Of a stretch of 44,432 nucleotides of DNA, positions 34,857 to 43,558 are shown piece after piece (position 1 is the first letter of the stretch; each line of letters starts with the position of its first letter). Under the pieces are notes generated by a model. That model did not search any database, had not been told where the DNA came from, and saw only the letters and a program-made list of their open reading frames with translations. Source of the DNA: an uncultured Lachnospiraceae bacterium (lineage in GTDB: Bacteria > Bacillota > Clostridia > Lachnospirales > Lachnospiraceae); NCBI GenBank assembly GCA_947385425.1, contig CANDKY010000019.1:1-44432 (forward strand), in the 5' to 3' direction. The position numbers and the translations under genes are program-made.

Positions 34857-34961
34857 TTTATAAGTGCTCCTTCCTCAGCTTACGGATTTATGCATCCGCC
34901 CAAACCCGCGGTTGAAAGGATTACTCCTCCCAACCCTGTATTTCCAAATATATTTATGGAT

Positions 34962-34967
34962 ATTATA
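34962..34967 (-). promoter_or_regulatory. Probable -10 element for glgA
   Basis: On the minus strand TGATGTATAATAT gives a TATAAT -10 with a TG two bases before, about 105 nt upstream of the glgA ATG. The -35 region (TTTTAA) is weak. The 210-bp interval between the Spo0A-like gene and glgA holds no other feature I can support. Confidence 0.45.
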
Positions 34968-35068
34968 CATCATTTGAGAAGGGTTTAAAAGAAGTAATTG
35001 TTAAATTTTACATCTTTCTTGCATATTTTACGGGAAAATACCTTTATTTAATTAAAAACCTTTTCCTT

Positions 35069-35590
35069 TTATTTTTTATACTGCAGTCTTATTTTATCTG
35101 CAATCAGGGCTATAAACTCCGAATTTGTCGGCTTCCCCTTTCCGGTATTGATGGTATAGCCGAACATCGCATCCAGCGTCTCCATTTTCCCCCTGCTCCA
35201 CGCCACTTCTATGGCATGGCGGATAGCGCGCTCCACCCTGCTTGGCGTCGTCTGGTACTTTTTTGCAATAGACGGGTACAGCACCTTGGTGATGGAATTG
35301 AGCATTTCGTTATCCTCCACGGACATCATAATCGCCTCCCGCAGATATTGATACCCCTTGATATGCGCCGGGACGCCGATCTCATGGATAATATCCGTCA
35401 CATCCTTTTCCAGATCCCTCTCCCTGTAAACATTCTTTGCCGCAGTATCCTGCCCTTCCGCGGAAACCTCCTTCTGATTAGACGGCACCGTAATCATAAT
35501 CTGAAATTCCTTATCCATGTTCATCAGATCTCCCAGTATTTTATAAACCCCTTCACTATCCTTTGTCGATGTCAGATTCAGTTGTTCCAT
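35069..35590 (-). CDS. Spo0A C-terminal DNA-binding domain protein without receiver domain
   Basis: The 173-residue protein has the full Spo0A C-terminal effector: [40 protein letters not shown], the recognition helix region [20 protein letters not shown] and [20 protein letters not shown]. Residues 1-50 ([20 protein letters not shown]) are a short acidic, non-receiver segment, so the phospho-acceptor domain is absent. A full Spo0A is about 260-270 residues. It is probably a paralogue that binds Spo0A-box-like DNA independently of phosphorylation. ATG 35590 is chosen from AAAGGAG 11 nt upstream; the frame could extend to 35707. It is transcribed alone. Confidence 0.88.
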   Translation of the reverse strand: MEQLNLTSTKDSEGVYKILGDLMNMDKEFQIMITVPSNQKEVSAEGQDTAAKNVYRERDLEKDVTDIIHEIGVPAHIKGYQYLREAIMMSVEDNEMLNSITKVLYPSIAKKYQTTPSRVERAIRHAIEVAWSRGKMETLDAMFGYTINTGKGKPTNSEFIALIADKIRLQYKK

Positions 35591-35886
35591 ACCAAACCAT
35601 GCTCCTTTCCCAACCTGAGGGCCCAATGCCAAAACACTGAAAAACACCAGCAAAATTCCGCTGTCCCCCGACTTTTTTCTTCGCCGGTATCCGAAAATCC
35701 AAGGCAACCGATATGAATTTCCAAATACTGCTACCGTCTATTATAAAGGAACATTATTTGAGTATTCAAGCGTTAGGCATCGCGGGAAAAGACAGTGCGG
35801 GGCCGAAATGAATCATAATGAATTTGCATTATTATAATGCATATACTGCAAATACAAAATTACATGTTATGTGATAGTATATAGGT

Positions 35887-35956
35887 GTGCCAGAGATGGC
35901 ACAATGTAAAATTCCCCTTTTACATGGAAAGGCATCTGCTTAGCAGATGCCTTTTT
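35887..35956 (+). ncRNA. Candidate small RNA of three hairpins ending in a terminator
   Basis: On the plus strand three perfect hairpins follow one another: GTGCCA-GAGA-TGGCAC (35887-35902), ATGTAAAA-TTCCCC-TTTTACAT (35904-35925), and AAAGGCATCTGC-TTA-GCAGATGCCTTT (35928-35954), which runs into TTTTTG. The compact stem-loop string ending in a rho-independent terminator has the shape of a free small RNA of about 70-75 nt. A TATA-rich stretch at 35870-35884 could serve as a promoter. It does not overlap a gene. An attenuator for the downstream XRE-FHIPEP gene is the alternative. Confidence 0.6.
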
Positions 35957-36083
35957 GTGTATTCTTTTATTCTCCTAATCCGGATAAGCAATGCCCGGTT
36001 GACGGGCCTGTGAACCGCCGGTTGTTTTACACCCATGTTTTCCTGTTATACAATAATTACAGAACAGAAAGGAGCCGAAAAAT

Positions 36084-36947
36084 ATGATTAATAAAACCAC
36101 GGAACTGCAGCAGATCGGCAGCAGGCTGTCTGTCTGCCGGCAAAACAGAAATATGACACAGGAAGAACTGGCAAACCGTCTTGGGATCACTTCACAAGCC
36201 CTGAGCAAATGGGAAAGGGGGCTTAGCCTCCCGGATACTTCCATGCTGCCCGATATCGCACGCATACTGGAAATCAGTACCGATTATCTACTCGGCATCA
36301 GCCACCCGCAAAACCCCGGCGAAAACGGCCGCAACGGACTCCTGGACATGGACATCATCGGAGAAAACCTGAGAAATTCATCGGAACCCCTTGAACTTAT
36401 ATTCGGAAAAGAATGGATTCCGCTTTTTCTGGATCAAAAATACAGGGAAGAAATAAAAGACCTGCGGATTGCACTCTCCCGCGAAGGGTTCCTGCTGCCC
36501 GTCTTCCGGATCAGGGATGAACTGAGACTGGAAGAAAACGAATTTATGATCCTGTCCTACCACAAGGTCCTCTACTCCGAAGCACTTTCCCCGGATCACG
36601 AAGACCCCCTGCACTACATCATTACTAAGCTAGGGGACTGTATCCGTGAAAAATACTATGAGATTTTAAACCCGGATCTGTTAAAAGGGCTGGTAGATAA
36701 CTTGAAGATAAAATATCCGGTTTTGATAGAAGGGATTATCCCCGAAAAAATATCCTATCATATGCTGACAGACATGGTAAAACGTATTCTGCGCAAAGGC
36801 GGCCCGATCTCCGGCCTCCCGAAAATCATTGAAGCCATGGCCGGCGTGCCGATAGGCCCCGGGAATATTCCCGCTGAAGAATTGGAAGACAGAATCCTGT
36901 CGGAAGTCAAACCTTCTTCCCTGGAACAGCCTTTATTCCTCCGTTAG
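36084..36947 (+). CDS. XRE helix-turn-helix fused to FHIPEP (FlhA cytosolic)-like domain
   Basis: A 287-residue protein. Residues 8-62 are a Cro/CI helix-turn-helix (TQEELANRLGITSQALSKWE). From about residue 100 it resembles the cytosolic domain of FHIPEP proteins such as FlhA: LSREGFLLPVFRIRDELRLE (the usual LPGVRIRDN-type segment), EFMILSYHKVL, and YYEILNPDLLKGLVDNLKIK, then YPVLIEGIIPEKISYHMLTD and MVKRILRKGG. There is no membrane half and no flagellar gene nearby. It is probably a regulator that uses the FHIPEP fold to bind a partner. AAAGGAG with 9-nt spacing fixes the ATG. It is one of few plus-strand genes. Confidence 0.78.
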   Translation: MINKTTELQQIGSRLSVCRQNRNMTQEELANRLGITSQALSKWERGLSLPDTSMLPDIARILEISTDYLLGISHPQNPGENGRNGLLDMDIIGENLRNSSEPLELIFGKEWIPLFLDQKYREEIKDLRIALSREGFLLPVFRIRDELRLEENEFMILSYHKVLYSEALSPDHEDPLHYIITKLGDCIREKYYEILNPDLLKGLVDNLKIKYPVLIEGIIPEKISYHMLTDMVKRILRKGGPISGLPKIIEAMAGVPIGPGNIPAEELEDRILSEVKPSSLEQPLFLR

Positions 36948-37094
36948 GCCCCATTCGGGCAGGGTTTTGCAGTTGGCTTTTTCTTCCACTGTGCAGCCAG
37001 GTGCTGCCGGGAGGGTACAGGGCGCCAACCGCACAGGCGGAAAACTTTCCCCCGCCTGCCCGCCGGGCGCCCGTCAGCCCCTGCCGCCATATTT

Positions 37095-38387
37095 CTATAC
37101 CGTTAATCCAACCATCCAGTTTACCCATCCGCTGACTGTAGAGGAACGCCGCACAAATGTACTCATACTCTCTACTTTATACAGGCCGGACTTCTTCATA
37201 ATTTCAACAATCGACGGCGTATCCGGCATGGAACCCGTTTCCGCGTAAAGATGGAATGTGTCCCGGAAAACCCGGTGCCGCAAAATAGCTTCGCAAAAAG
37301 CCAACTGCCGCTGTTTATAATTCAAATTCATAATACGTTTCCCCGACGGGCTCAAAGAATATACCGGTTTCCGCCCGTCTTCATAATGCTTTTCGAGCAG
37401 TCCCAGATATCTCGCGGCATCCGTGTAATAATTGGTCTGCCGTATGTCAAAAGCATATTCTTCCGTAACCTGTTCGCGGCTCAATTCCTGCGTGTCCAGC
37501 AATTCGCAAAGATTGATAACACGTTCAAAACGGTTCGCCTGCGGAAAGGAGATATCGGGTTCCGGAACGATCCGGGAACGGGAAGCAACATCCTTTAAAT
37601 CCGGAAGCCCTATCGCCGTATCCTCGATCGAGTAATTCCTGTGTTTTACAAGTACAAGGGAATTATAAGAATGCGGATCCTTAAATTCATACTCATAGAG
37701 ACTGAATATCCCGTTGGAATAAACAAGAAAAACCGGCCGGACTTTCTTCGACACACGGCCGCCCCATACCCGGAATGGGTAATACAACTGCCGCACAAGA
37801 AAATCCTCGGATAAATCCCGTTTAGCCTCAAGCAGCGAAAGGCTGTGAACCCCTTCGAATGCTGCGTCTATCTCTATTTGGGAATTAACTACGGAAACTT
37901 CCGTCGGGGCCAATGTTGAAGAATTCCTGATTTCGAAATCAAATCGCCCCGATCCCATACGCCCGGATACCGTAGGATAAAGAATATCCTCCCCCAGAAA
38001 ATCCGCAAGCATCCCCGAAGCCAGCGCACAATTTATGGCAATCGCCTCGCTTGGGATATTATTCGCGTCAAGGCTTTGGAGATTCGGCGGCAAAGAAACC
38101 TGTGTAACGGATTTATCCAGTGTCTCAAAAGGCTGATACGCATCAAAATGGGAAATTATATAATCCCCCCGCGAGATCGGCAAAATCGCAAGGTTATGCT
38201 CCGCAAAAATATGCGGCAGATTAATATTGTGATCAAATTTTGCCATTAACCGGGGTTCACGGTATTCTTTTATTCGGGATGCCGAAATAATAAACTTCCC
38301 GTCCGCTTCAACACGCGGCAGAATCTTATACTTTTCAAATAAAGCTTCCCACGCTATATCATTCCGGCTCTTTGCCTGCTCACCCAT
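37095..38387 (-). CDS. Type II restriction endonuclease
   Basis: A 430-residue protein overlapping the adenine methylase by 8 nt. A PD-(D/E)XK-like core is visible: SGRMGSGRFDFEIRNSS, then NSQIEIDAAFEG and LSLLEAKRDLSEDFLVRQLY, where the D and the E-x-K are the likely metal-binding residues. A C-terminal winged-helix-like segment follows (LDTQELSREQVTEEYAFDIR, then YLGLLEKHYEDGRKPVYSLS). It should cut the DNA sequence that the partner methylase protects. Since no REBASE check is possible here, the recognition site is unknown. The association with a Dam-type methylase supports its role. Confidence 0.8.
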   Translation of the reverse strand: MGEQAKSRNDIAWEALFEKYKILPRVEADGKFIISASRIKEYREPRLMAKFDHNINLPHIFAEHNLAILPISRGDYIISHFDAYQPFETLDKSVTQVSLPPNLQSLDANNIPSEAIAINCALASGMLADFLGEDILYPTVSGRMGSGRFDFEIRNSSTLAPTEVSVVNSQIEIDAAFEGVHSLSLLEAKRDLSEDFLVRQLYYPFRVWGGRVSKKVRPVFLVYSNGIFSLYEYEFKDPHSYNSLVLVKHRNYSIEDTAIGLPDLKDVASRSRIVPEPDISFPQANRFERVINLCELLDTQELSREQVTEEYAFDIRQTNYYTDAARYLGLLEKHYEDGRKPVYSLSPSGKRIMNLNYKQRQLAFCEAILRHRVFRDTFHLYAETGSMPDTPSIVEIMKKSGLYKVESMSTFVRRSSTVSGWVNWMVGLTV

Positions 38388-39216
38388 AATTCCTTATCAC
38401 CACCTCGTCAACATGCCCGCGCTTTGCGGCATTGGAATTAACAGCCCGCTTCGCTTTTACTATAGTAATGTTATAAGCGGCATACTGTTCCCTTATAAAA
38501 TCCGTTGCGGAATTAGAGAGCATAAACCGGATCCCCCGCCGATCCAGCTCATCGCAGCACCGGCGCAGGCGGATCTGCTCCGAACGGTCAAAACCGCCCT
38601 TCGTATACCCCGTGAAATTAGCAGTATCGGAAACCGGATCATACGGCGGATCCAGATAAACAAAAGTACCCTTTGCCACCTCCCCAAGCACTTCCTCATA
38701 ATCCCTGCTGCCAAAAACCATCCGCGCCCTCCGGAAATAAGCGCTGACGGCCTTTAATACGGGGGCATTTACAATGTTAGGATTTTTATAGTGCCCGAAA
38801 GGGGTATTGAATTCACCGGCATTATTTACCCGGAAAAGTCCGTTGTAGCATGTCTTATTCAAAAAAATAATCCGTGCGGCTTTCTGCACTTTGTCCAGCC
38901 GTGCATACTGCTCCTTATCCCTGTCCCAATCCCTGACACGGTAAAAATGCCCCTCCTCATTCGGATGCCCGCTTAAAGCCTGGATAAGCTCATCCACATT
39001 ATCCCTGATAACCTCATACATCTGCATAAGTTCCGCATTAATATCATTCACATATGCGATATCCGGCTGCAGTTCAAACAAAACGGCGCCGCCGCCCAAA
39101 AACGGTTCGCAATAAGACGTGACACACTCCGGAAACAACGGCGTTAAATCAGCCAGGAGCTGCCTTTTTCCGCCAACCCATTTTACAACGGGCGCAACAA
39201 GACGATCTTTCTGCAT
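38380..39216 (-). CDS. DNA adenine N6-methyltransferase (Dam/D12 class) of a restriction-modification system
   Basis: A 278-residue alpha-class enzyme: VKWVGGKRQLLADLTPLFPE and YCEPFLGGGAVLFELQP give the SAM-binding motif I, YVNDINAELM follows, KTCYNGLFRVNNAGEFNTPF is the Dam-type target block, and GTFVYLDPPYDPVS holds the catalytic DPPY. It modifies the N6 position of adenine. Dam relatives often act on GATC, but specificity is not proven by the sequence. The ATG at 39216 has AGAGGGG upstream. It is paired with, and precedes, the endonuclease gene. The pair forms a complete type II system. Confidence 0.92.
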   Translation of the reverse strand: MQKDRLVAPVVKWVGGKRQLLADLTPLFPECVTSYCEPFLGGGAVLFELQPDIAYVNDINAELMQMYEVIRDNVDELIQALSGHPNEEGHFYRVRDWDRDKEQYARLDKVQKAARIIFLNKTCYNGLFRVNNAGEFNTPFGHYKNPNIVNAPVLKAVSAYFRRARMVFGSRDYEEVLGEVAKGTFVYLDPPYDPVSDTANFTGYTKGGFDRSEQIRLRRCCDELDRRGIRFMLSNSATDFIREQYAAYNITIVKAKRAVNSNAAKRGHVDEVVIRNYG

Positions 39217-39285
39217 AACCTGCCCCTCTTCCCTTTTTATACTGCACACTAGAGCTCCAAACGGCTTCCATCCCAATGCAGATCT

Positions 39286-41307
39286 TTACCCTTCCACTAC
39301 CTGCAGTCCCCAGGCCGGCAGCAGCCCATGCCCGCCTGCGGCCACCTTTTCCCCGGACAAAAGTTCCGTCCCGTCCGCGGCATACTGCACCTCCTGCCCC
39401 TGCCCGGAATAATTAAAATAAAACCGTACCGTCTTCCCGAAGCCATTCGTCCCCTTTCTTACAATCACCGGGAAACGGTTCCCCATGCCTTCCGCCGGCG
39501 CTATGCCCGCATCCTGAAATGCCCCGGATAAAATCTTCGCAAGCCCATCCTCCCCCGTCATACATCCGATATAATACGCCTGCCCTTTCCCGAAGCTGTT
39601 CCTCGTCACAGCGGCATATTCCCCCCAGTTGCCATGCCGGTAGGAAGCCAATACCTTTGCGGTATCCGGAATCAGCAGTTCCATGAACGCCTTCACCTGC
39701 GCGATGTCCTCTTCCCTGGCTGCTTCCCACGCAAGCTCCACCTCCTTCGGGAAAGTAAACTGATGGTAATGGACGCCAAGGCAGTCCCTTATAATACGCG
39801 GCTGGATCTCATGGCTTACCTTCACATTCTCATCCGTAAAGGCGCTCTTAAACGTGGCAACCAACGTACCGCCCTCTTCCACATACCGGTTCAGCTTCCC
39901 AAGCAGGCTGTCCGGCACGGAATAAAGGGCCGGGACAAGGATCAGCTTATACTGCCCGAAATTTTCCGATTCCGGCCACAGGAAATCACACTCCACATTC
40001 CTTTTATACAGTGTGTCGTACATCCACCGCACCACATCATTATACTCCACGACCTCACCGCCTGCCGGCCCTGCCCCTGCCGTAATGCCGAACCATTTCA
40101 ATGCCGTCAATGCCTCATTGCTCACTAAAATTGCCGCTTCGTTCTTCTTTTTCAAATGTACCAGGCGGCTCCCGATTTCCTGAAACTCCTTCCCTATCGT
40201 ACATGCCTCCAGGTAAGTGGCGTTTTCCTGGAAATCCTGGCTTAACAGCCCCTTCCAGTAAGTCTCAAAGGCATTATGCAGGGAATGCCAGTGCCAGTAC
40301 ATAACACTGTCGGCCCCCGACGCGATATGGCTGTACGCCTGCAGGCGAAGCTGCCCCTTGTACGGCAGCCATCCCGGGAACCCCTGCGCCTCCGTCTCCA
40401 GAAGCAGATAATTGTCCTGCTTTAGGGAACGCACCATATCCCCGCCGAACGCAATCTCCGCCCCCGTCAGGCTGTCCTGCGTGGGATGGTAAATATCCAC
40501 CCCGGCTATACTGAGTTTCTTTGCCGCGCTGAAATGATCCACATTCGGCTGCACGCCGTAGGAATACCCGCGCCAGTCGAAATCAAAATTGTGTGTGACA
40601 AACTGATCCTCCCTGCAGTACTCCCTCACGATATCCGCCTGCCAGCCCAGATATTCCGTCACAAGCATCCTCTGGAATTTCTCAAATTCCGCCCCCAGGC
40701 TCCCGTTAATGGTTCCCCGCACATCCGGGAAATCCTCCCAGGCATTGATCCGGTTGCTCCAGTAATCCAGGCCGAAGGCCGCGTTCAAAGCCTCCAAGTC
40801 CCCCTGGAATTTCTCCCTGAGATACTTCACAAAGCGCTCCTGCACATTTTTCCCTGCCGTCCCATAATGCTTCGTCTCATTATCAATCTGGAAACCGATC
40901 ACACATTTGCGGTGTGCAGTACGCTTCATCAGCTCCCGGATTACACGCTCCGCATAATACCGGAATACCGGGTGGGTGATATCCATAATCTGCCGCGCTC
41001 CGTATCTGCCGCGCCCGTTCGCGGTTTCCGCCAGCACTTCGGGATAGGACTTCACCATCCAGGTCGGGACCGCATAAGTAGGCGTCCCGATAATCACATG
41101 GATCCCCGCCTCTTCCATGGCGTCCATAACCCTCTCCACATGGGAAAAATCAAATACGCCTTCCTGCGGCTCGCAGGTACTCCATGTAGACTCCGCAATC
41201 CGCACCGTATTGATGCCTGCCTTTTTCATCATCCGCACATCTTCACTTAACCGCTCACAGGGCATATATTCATCATAATATGCCGCCCCGAACAAAATCC
41301 CGTCCAT
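39286..41307 (-). CDS. GH42 beta-galactosidase
   Basis: A 673-residue cytoplasmic enzyme of glycoside hydrolase family 42 with no signal peptide. The N-terminal barrel starts GAAYYDEYMPCERLSEDVRM. GFQIDNETKHYG carries the acid/base Glu144, and YLLLETEAQGFPGW carries the nucleophile Glu304. The trimerisation-like middle domain (LVPALYSVPDSLLGKLNRYV) and a small C-terminal beta domain complete the usual architecture. It releases terminal beta-galactose from short oligosaccharides. No transporter is adjacent. The downstream gene, in transcription order, is the methylase, 69 nt away. Its start codon is not preceded by a strong site, but no better candidate exists. Confidence 0.93.
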   Translation of the reverse strand: MDGILFGAAYYDEYMPCERLSEDVRMMKKAGINTVRIAESTWSTCEPQEGVFDFSHVERVMDAMEEAGIHVIIGTPTYAVPTWMVKSYPEVLAETANGRGRYGARQIMDITHPVFRYYAERVIRELMKRTAHRKCVIGFQIDNETKHYGTAGKNVQERFVKYLREKFQGDLEALNAAFGLDYWSNRINAWEDFPDVRGTINGSLGAEFEKFQRMLVTEYLGWQADIVREYCREDQFVTHNFDFDWRGYSYGVQPNVDHFSAAKKLSIAGVDIYHPTQDSLTGAEIAFGGDMVRSLKQDNYLLLETEAQGFPGWLPYKGQLRLQAYSHIASGADSVMYWHWHSLHNAFETYWKGLLSQDFQENATYLEACTIGKEFQEIGSRLVHLKKKNEAAILVSNEALTALKWFGITAGAGPAGGEVVEYNDVVRWMYDTLYKRNVECDFLWPESENFGQYKLILVPALYSVPDSLLGKLNRYVEEGGTLVATFKSAFTDENVKVSHEIQPRIIRDCLGVHYHQFTFPKEVELAWEAAREEDIAQVKAFMELLIPDTAKVLASYRHGNWGEYAAVTRNSFGKGQAYYIGCMTGEDGLAKILSGAFQDAGIAPAEGMGNRFPVIVRKGTNGFGKTVRFYFNYSGQGQEVQYAADGTELLSGEKVAAGGHGLLPAWGLQVVEG

Positions 41308-41400
41308 TTCTTATCCTTTCCCGCCTGAAATCAGCACATCCCTTTTCTGCTGCATTTTCCAGATACCGTTTTTCTCTTTCCCCCCGCATTTTACCCGAAA

Positions 41401-42138
41401 TCACGACCGCGCCGCAAGTCCCCGCACCTGATATGCCAAATCCGGCCTGTTCGTAATCACTGCCGTGACGCCGGCTCCAAACAGCATCTCCATATCCGCC
41501 TGCTCATTTACGGTCCACACCCGCACATCCAGCCCTGACTCCAGGTACTGCTTCAGGAAATCCGCCATTTTCACATGATATAGCGCCGGGTGCAGCCCAT
41601 GTACCCCATGTTTCCGCGCATAACCCGCCACATCCAGCATAACGTCTCCAAACAGCCACGCCGTCCTGGCCTCCGGGGCAAGCTCCTGTATCCTGCTGAT
41701 ACTGTAATGGTTGAAAGAAGAATAAATCACCCTGTCCTCCATCCCCTCTTCCCTTACCAGGCGCACCACCTTTTCCTCCATCTGCGGATACCAGTAAATC
41801 CCTGTCTTCAATTCAATATTAAGCTTCATTTCCCACGGCCTGATCATCTGAAGAACTTCCCGCAGGGTAGGAATGCCCTCACTCCCATACCCTTCCATCC
41901 CATTGCCGAAAGAAAACGCCCTCAGCTCTTCCAGGGTAAAATCACCGACAGCGCCCTTCCCGTTGCTGACGCGGTCAATGGTTTCGTCATGGATTACCAC
42001 AACCTCCCCGTCTTTTGAAAGCTGGACATCCAGTTCAATCCCGTCCGCCTTCTGTTCCTGTGCCAGCGCAAATGCCGCCATTGTATTTTCCGGGGCATAC
42101 TGGCTCGCCCCTCGGTGCGCAAATATTTCCGTATACAT
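41401..42138 (-). CDS. Glycerophosphodiester phosphodiesterase
   Basis: About 245 residues. FAHRGASQYAPENTMAAF has the catalytic His and Glu. GIELDVQLSKDGEVVVIHDE supplies the metal-binding Glu/Asp and the second His. LNIELKTG and WTVNEQADMEMLFGAGV follow, as in bacterial GDPD enzymes. It hydrolyses glycerophosphodiesters to glycerol-3-phosphate and an alcohol, with a divalent metal. No signal peptide is seen, so it is probably cytoplasmic. Start ATG 42138 has GGAGG 7 nt upstream; ATG 42144 would be too near. A 26-bp tandem repeat occupies its upstream region. Confidence 0.93.
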   Translation of the reverse strand: MYTEIFAHRGASQYAPENTMAAFALAQEQKADGIELDVQLSKDGEVVVIHDETIDRVSNGKGAVGDFTLEELRAFSFGNGMEGYGSEGIPTLREVLQMIRPWEMKLNIELKTGIYWYPQMEEKVVRLVREEGMEDRVIYSSFNHYSISRIQELAPEARTAWLFGDVMLDVAGYARKHGVHGLHPALYHVKMADFLKQYLESGLDVRVWTVNEQADMEMLFGAGVTAVITNRPDLAYQVRGLAARS

Positions 42139-42193
42139 ATCCATTCCTCCTTCAAACCAGCCCTATCTTCCCTGCTGCTCCCCTTTTTCCTTC

Positions 42194-42297
42194 TCCGGAA
42201 TTTTCCAATTTTTCCATATCCCGCAACTTCGCAATTTTTCCATGTCCCGGAACTTTCCAATTTTTCCATGTCCCGATACTTTCTAATTTTTCCATGT
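42194..42297. repeat. Tandem repeat, four 26-bp units
   Basis: Four consecutive units (42194-42219, 42220-42245, 42246-42271, 42272-42297) follow the pattern CCCGGAACTTTCCAATTTTT, then CCATGT, with a few changes each. They lie upstream of the phosphodiesterase gene and have no spacers. On the minus strand each unit reads ACATGGAAAAATTGG, adding repeated ATGs. It is probably a slipped-strand, copy-number-variable repeat. The rest of 42300-42568 includes the element C relic and the terminator-like hairpin. Confidence 0.75.
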
Positions 42298-42408
42298 CTA
42301 AAGGACCATATGTAAATAACCTATGCCGTTTGGCCTGTCTTTTTCTCCGATATCAAGTGTTCCTAAAGAGATTATATACTGACCGCCTGTAGAACACAAG
42401 TAAAAAAA

Positions 42409-42436
42409 TGCCTTCCATCCGGAAAGCATTTTTCAA
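42409..42436. terminator. Hairpin AAATGCCTTCC/GGAAAGCATTT
   Basis: AAAAATGCCTTCC pairs with GGAAAGCATTTTT around ATCC, with A/T runs on both sides. It could act as a bidirectional terminator between the serine hydrolase and the upstream intergenic region. The adjoining GGAAAGCATTTTTCAAACAC and CGCTCTAAAG are shared with 31696-31726. Confidence 0.5.
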
Positions 42437-42568
42437 ACACGCTCTAAAGCAAAAGCCTCGCCGTTTTTCACAAAGACAGTTCCTGCTTATCCACATTCTA
42501 TTTTAAGACCAACGCCAATATAAATCGGCTTTGTGGTAAAGTCAACTGATAATGCAATTATGTTCAGT

Positions 42569-43537
42569 TCATAAAACAGGCTCGATGAATTCCTTTATCA
42601 GTTCTATTCTATCCCCTGCTTTGGGTACAAAGAGAGCCGCCATAGAAATCACCAGCTTTTTCTTTGTGTTTACATAAATGATGTTGCCGCCATCCCCCAT
42701 CGCTGCATAACCATCCTCATTTACCCACCAAAGGTATCCATAGGGCAGGTTTTCTTTTTTCCATCGGCTGTGTTCTCTCGTGCTGTCCTCTATCCATTTT
42801 GAGGAAATGATCTGCTTCCCCTCCCACATACCGCCATTCAGATATAACTGCCCGATCTTTGCCATATCCATGGGTGTAAGCGTAAGCCCCCAGCCTGCCG
42901 CATGAATCCCCACAGGGTCAGTTACCCACCCGCTAATATCTGTAGACTGGTTAAATGCTAATTGCTCCTCTTTGCTTTCAAACAACAAATTGTTTTCCAC
43001 TTTTATCCCAAGCGGTTCAAATAAATTTTCTGCAGCAAAATCCAATACGGACTGTCCTGTTGCTTTCACTAAAATCCCCGATAAAATATCCGGTCCAATC
43101 AACGGGGCATATCGGAATACTCCTACCTTCCCACGGCCGCCTAATAAATCAAGTGAAAATTTTACCCAGTCACCGCTTGTAAAGTACTTTATATAAGGTG
43201 CAAAAAAACGGTATTTATAAGGTGCCGTCATGGTCAGCATATCTTTTAGTGTAATATTCTGTATTTTTTTCTCTCTCCTTTTCACCTTATATTCCGGAAA
43301 GTAATCCAGCACTTTCTCTTCCATATTTTTTATGTATCCTTTATCCAGAGCAATCCCAATCAATATTGAAATAATGCTTTTGGTCACGGAATAGATGTGA
43401 ACACGGCTATTCGCTGTGCAGCCCTTAAAGTATTTTTCACAGGATACAACGCCATCTTTTATTATGACGATACCTGTGGTATTTCCATATTTGCTGCTTA
43501 TAATCTGTTCCAACTCTTTCACTCTTATCTGATCCAT
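42569..43537 (-). CDS. Serine hydrolase of the beta-lactamase (class C/PBP-like) family
   Basis: A 322-residue protein with the SxxK motif SVTKS (Ser50, Lys53), a middle YXN-like region near RYAPLIGPD, and the late PYGYLWWVNEDG block followed by AAMGDGGNIIYV, which stands in for the KTG strand. There is no signal peptide, so it is cytoplasmic or secreted by another path. Family members are esterases, peptidases or penicillin-recognising enzymes, and the substrate cannot be read. GAGGAAG stands before the ATG. It is 21 nt downstream of the MerR gene, implying co-transcription. Confidence 0.88.
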   Translation of the reverse strand: MDQIRVKELEQIISSKYGNTTGIVIIKDGVVSCEKYFKGCTANSRVHIYSVTKSIISILIGIALDKGYIKNMEEKVLDYFPEYKVKRREKKIQNITLKDMLTMTAPYKYRFFAPYIKYFTSGDWVKFSLDLLGGRGKVGVFRYAPLIGPDILSGILVKATGQSVLDFAAENLFEPLGIKVENNLLFESKEEQLAFNQSTDISGWVTDPVGIHAAGWGLTLTPMDMAKIGQLYLNGGMWEGKQIISSKWIEDSTREHSRWKKENLPYGYLWWVNEDGYAAMGDGGNIIYVNTKKKLVISMAALFVPKAGDRIELIKEFIEPVL

Positions 43538-43558
43538 ACTTTCTTCCTCTCATGCATT

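Noticed and set aside
36084-36947. Type III secretion or flagellar export gate component
   Set aside because: There are no membrane segments and no flagellar or secretion genes; an XRE domain is at the N terminus.
40486-41250. Long plus-strand open frame
   Set aside because: It lies wholly inside the GH42 gene on the other strand, with no ribosome-binding site or recognisable domain: a shadow frame.
42194-42297. CRISPR array
   Set aside because: The 26-bp units are directly adjacent with no spacers and no cas genes are present.
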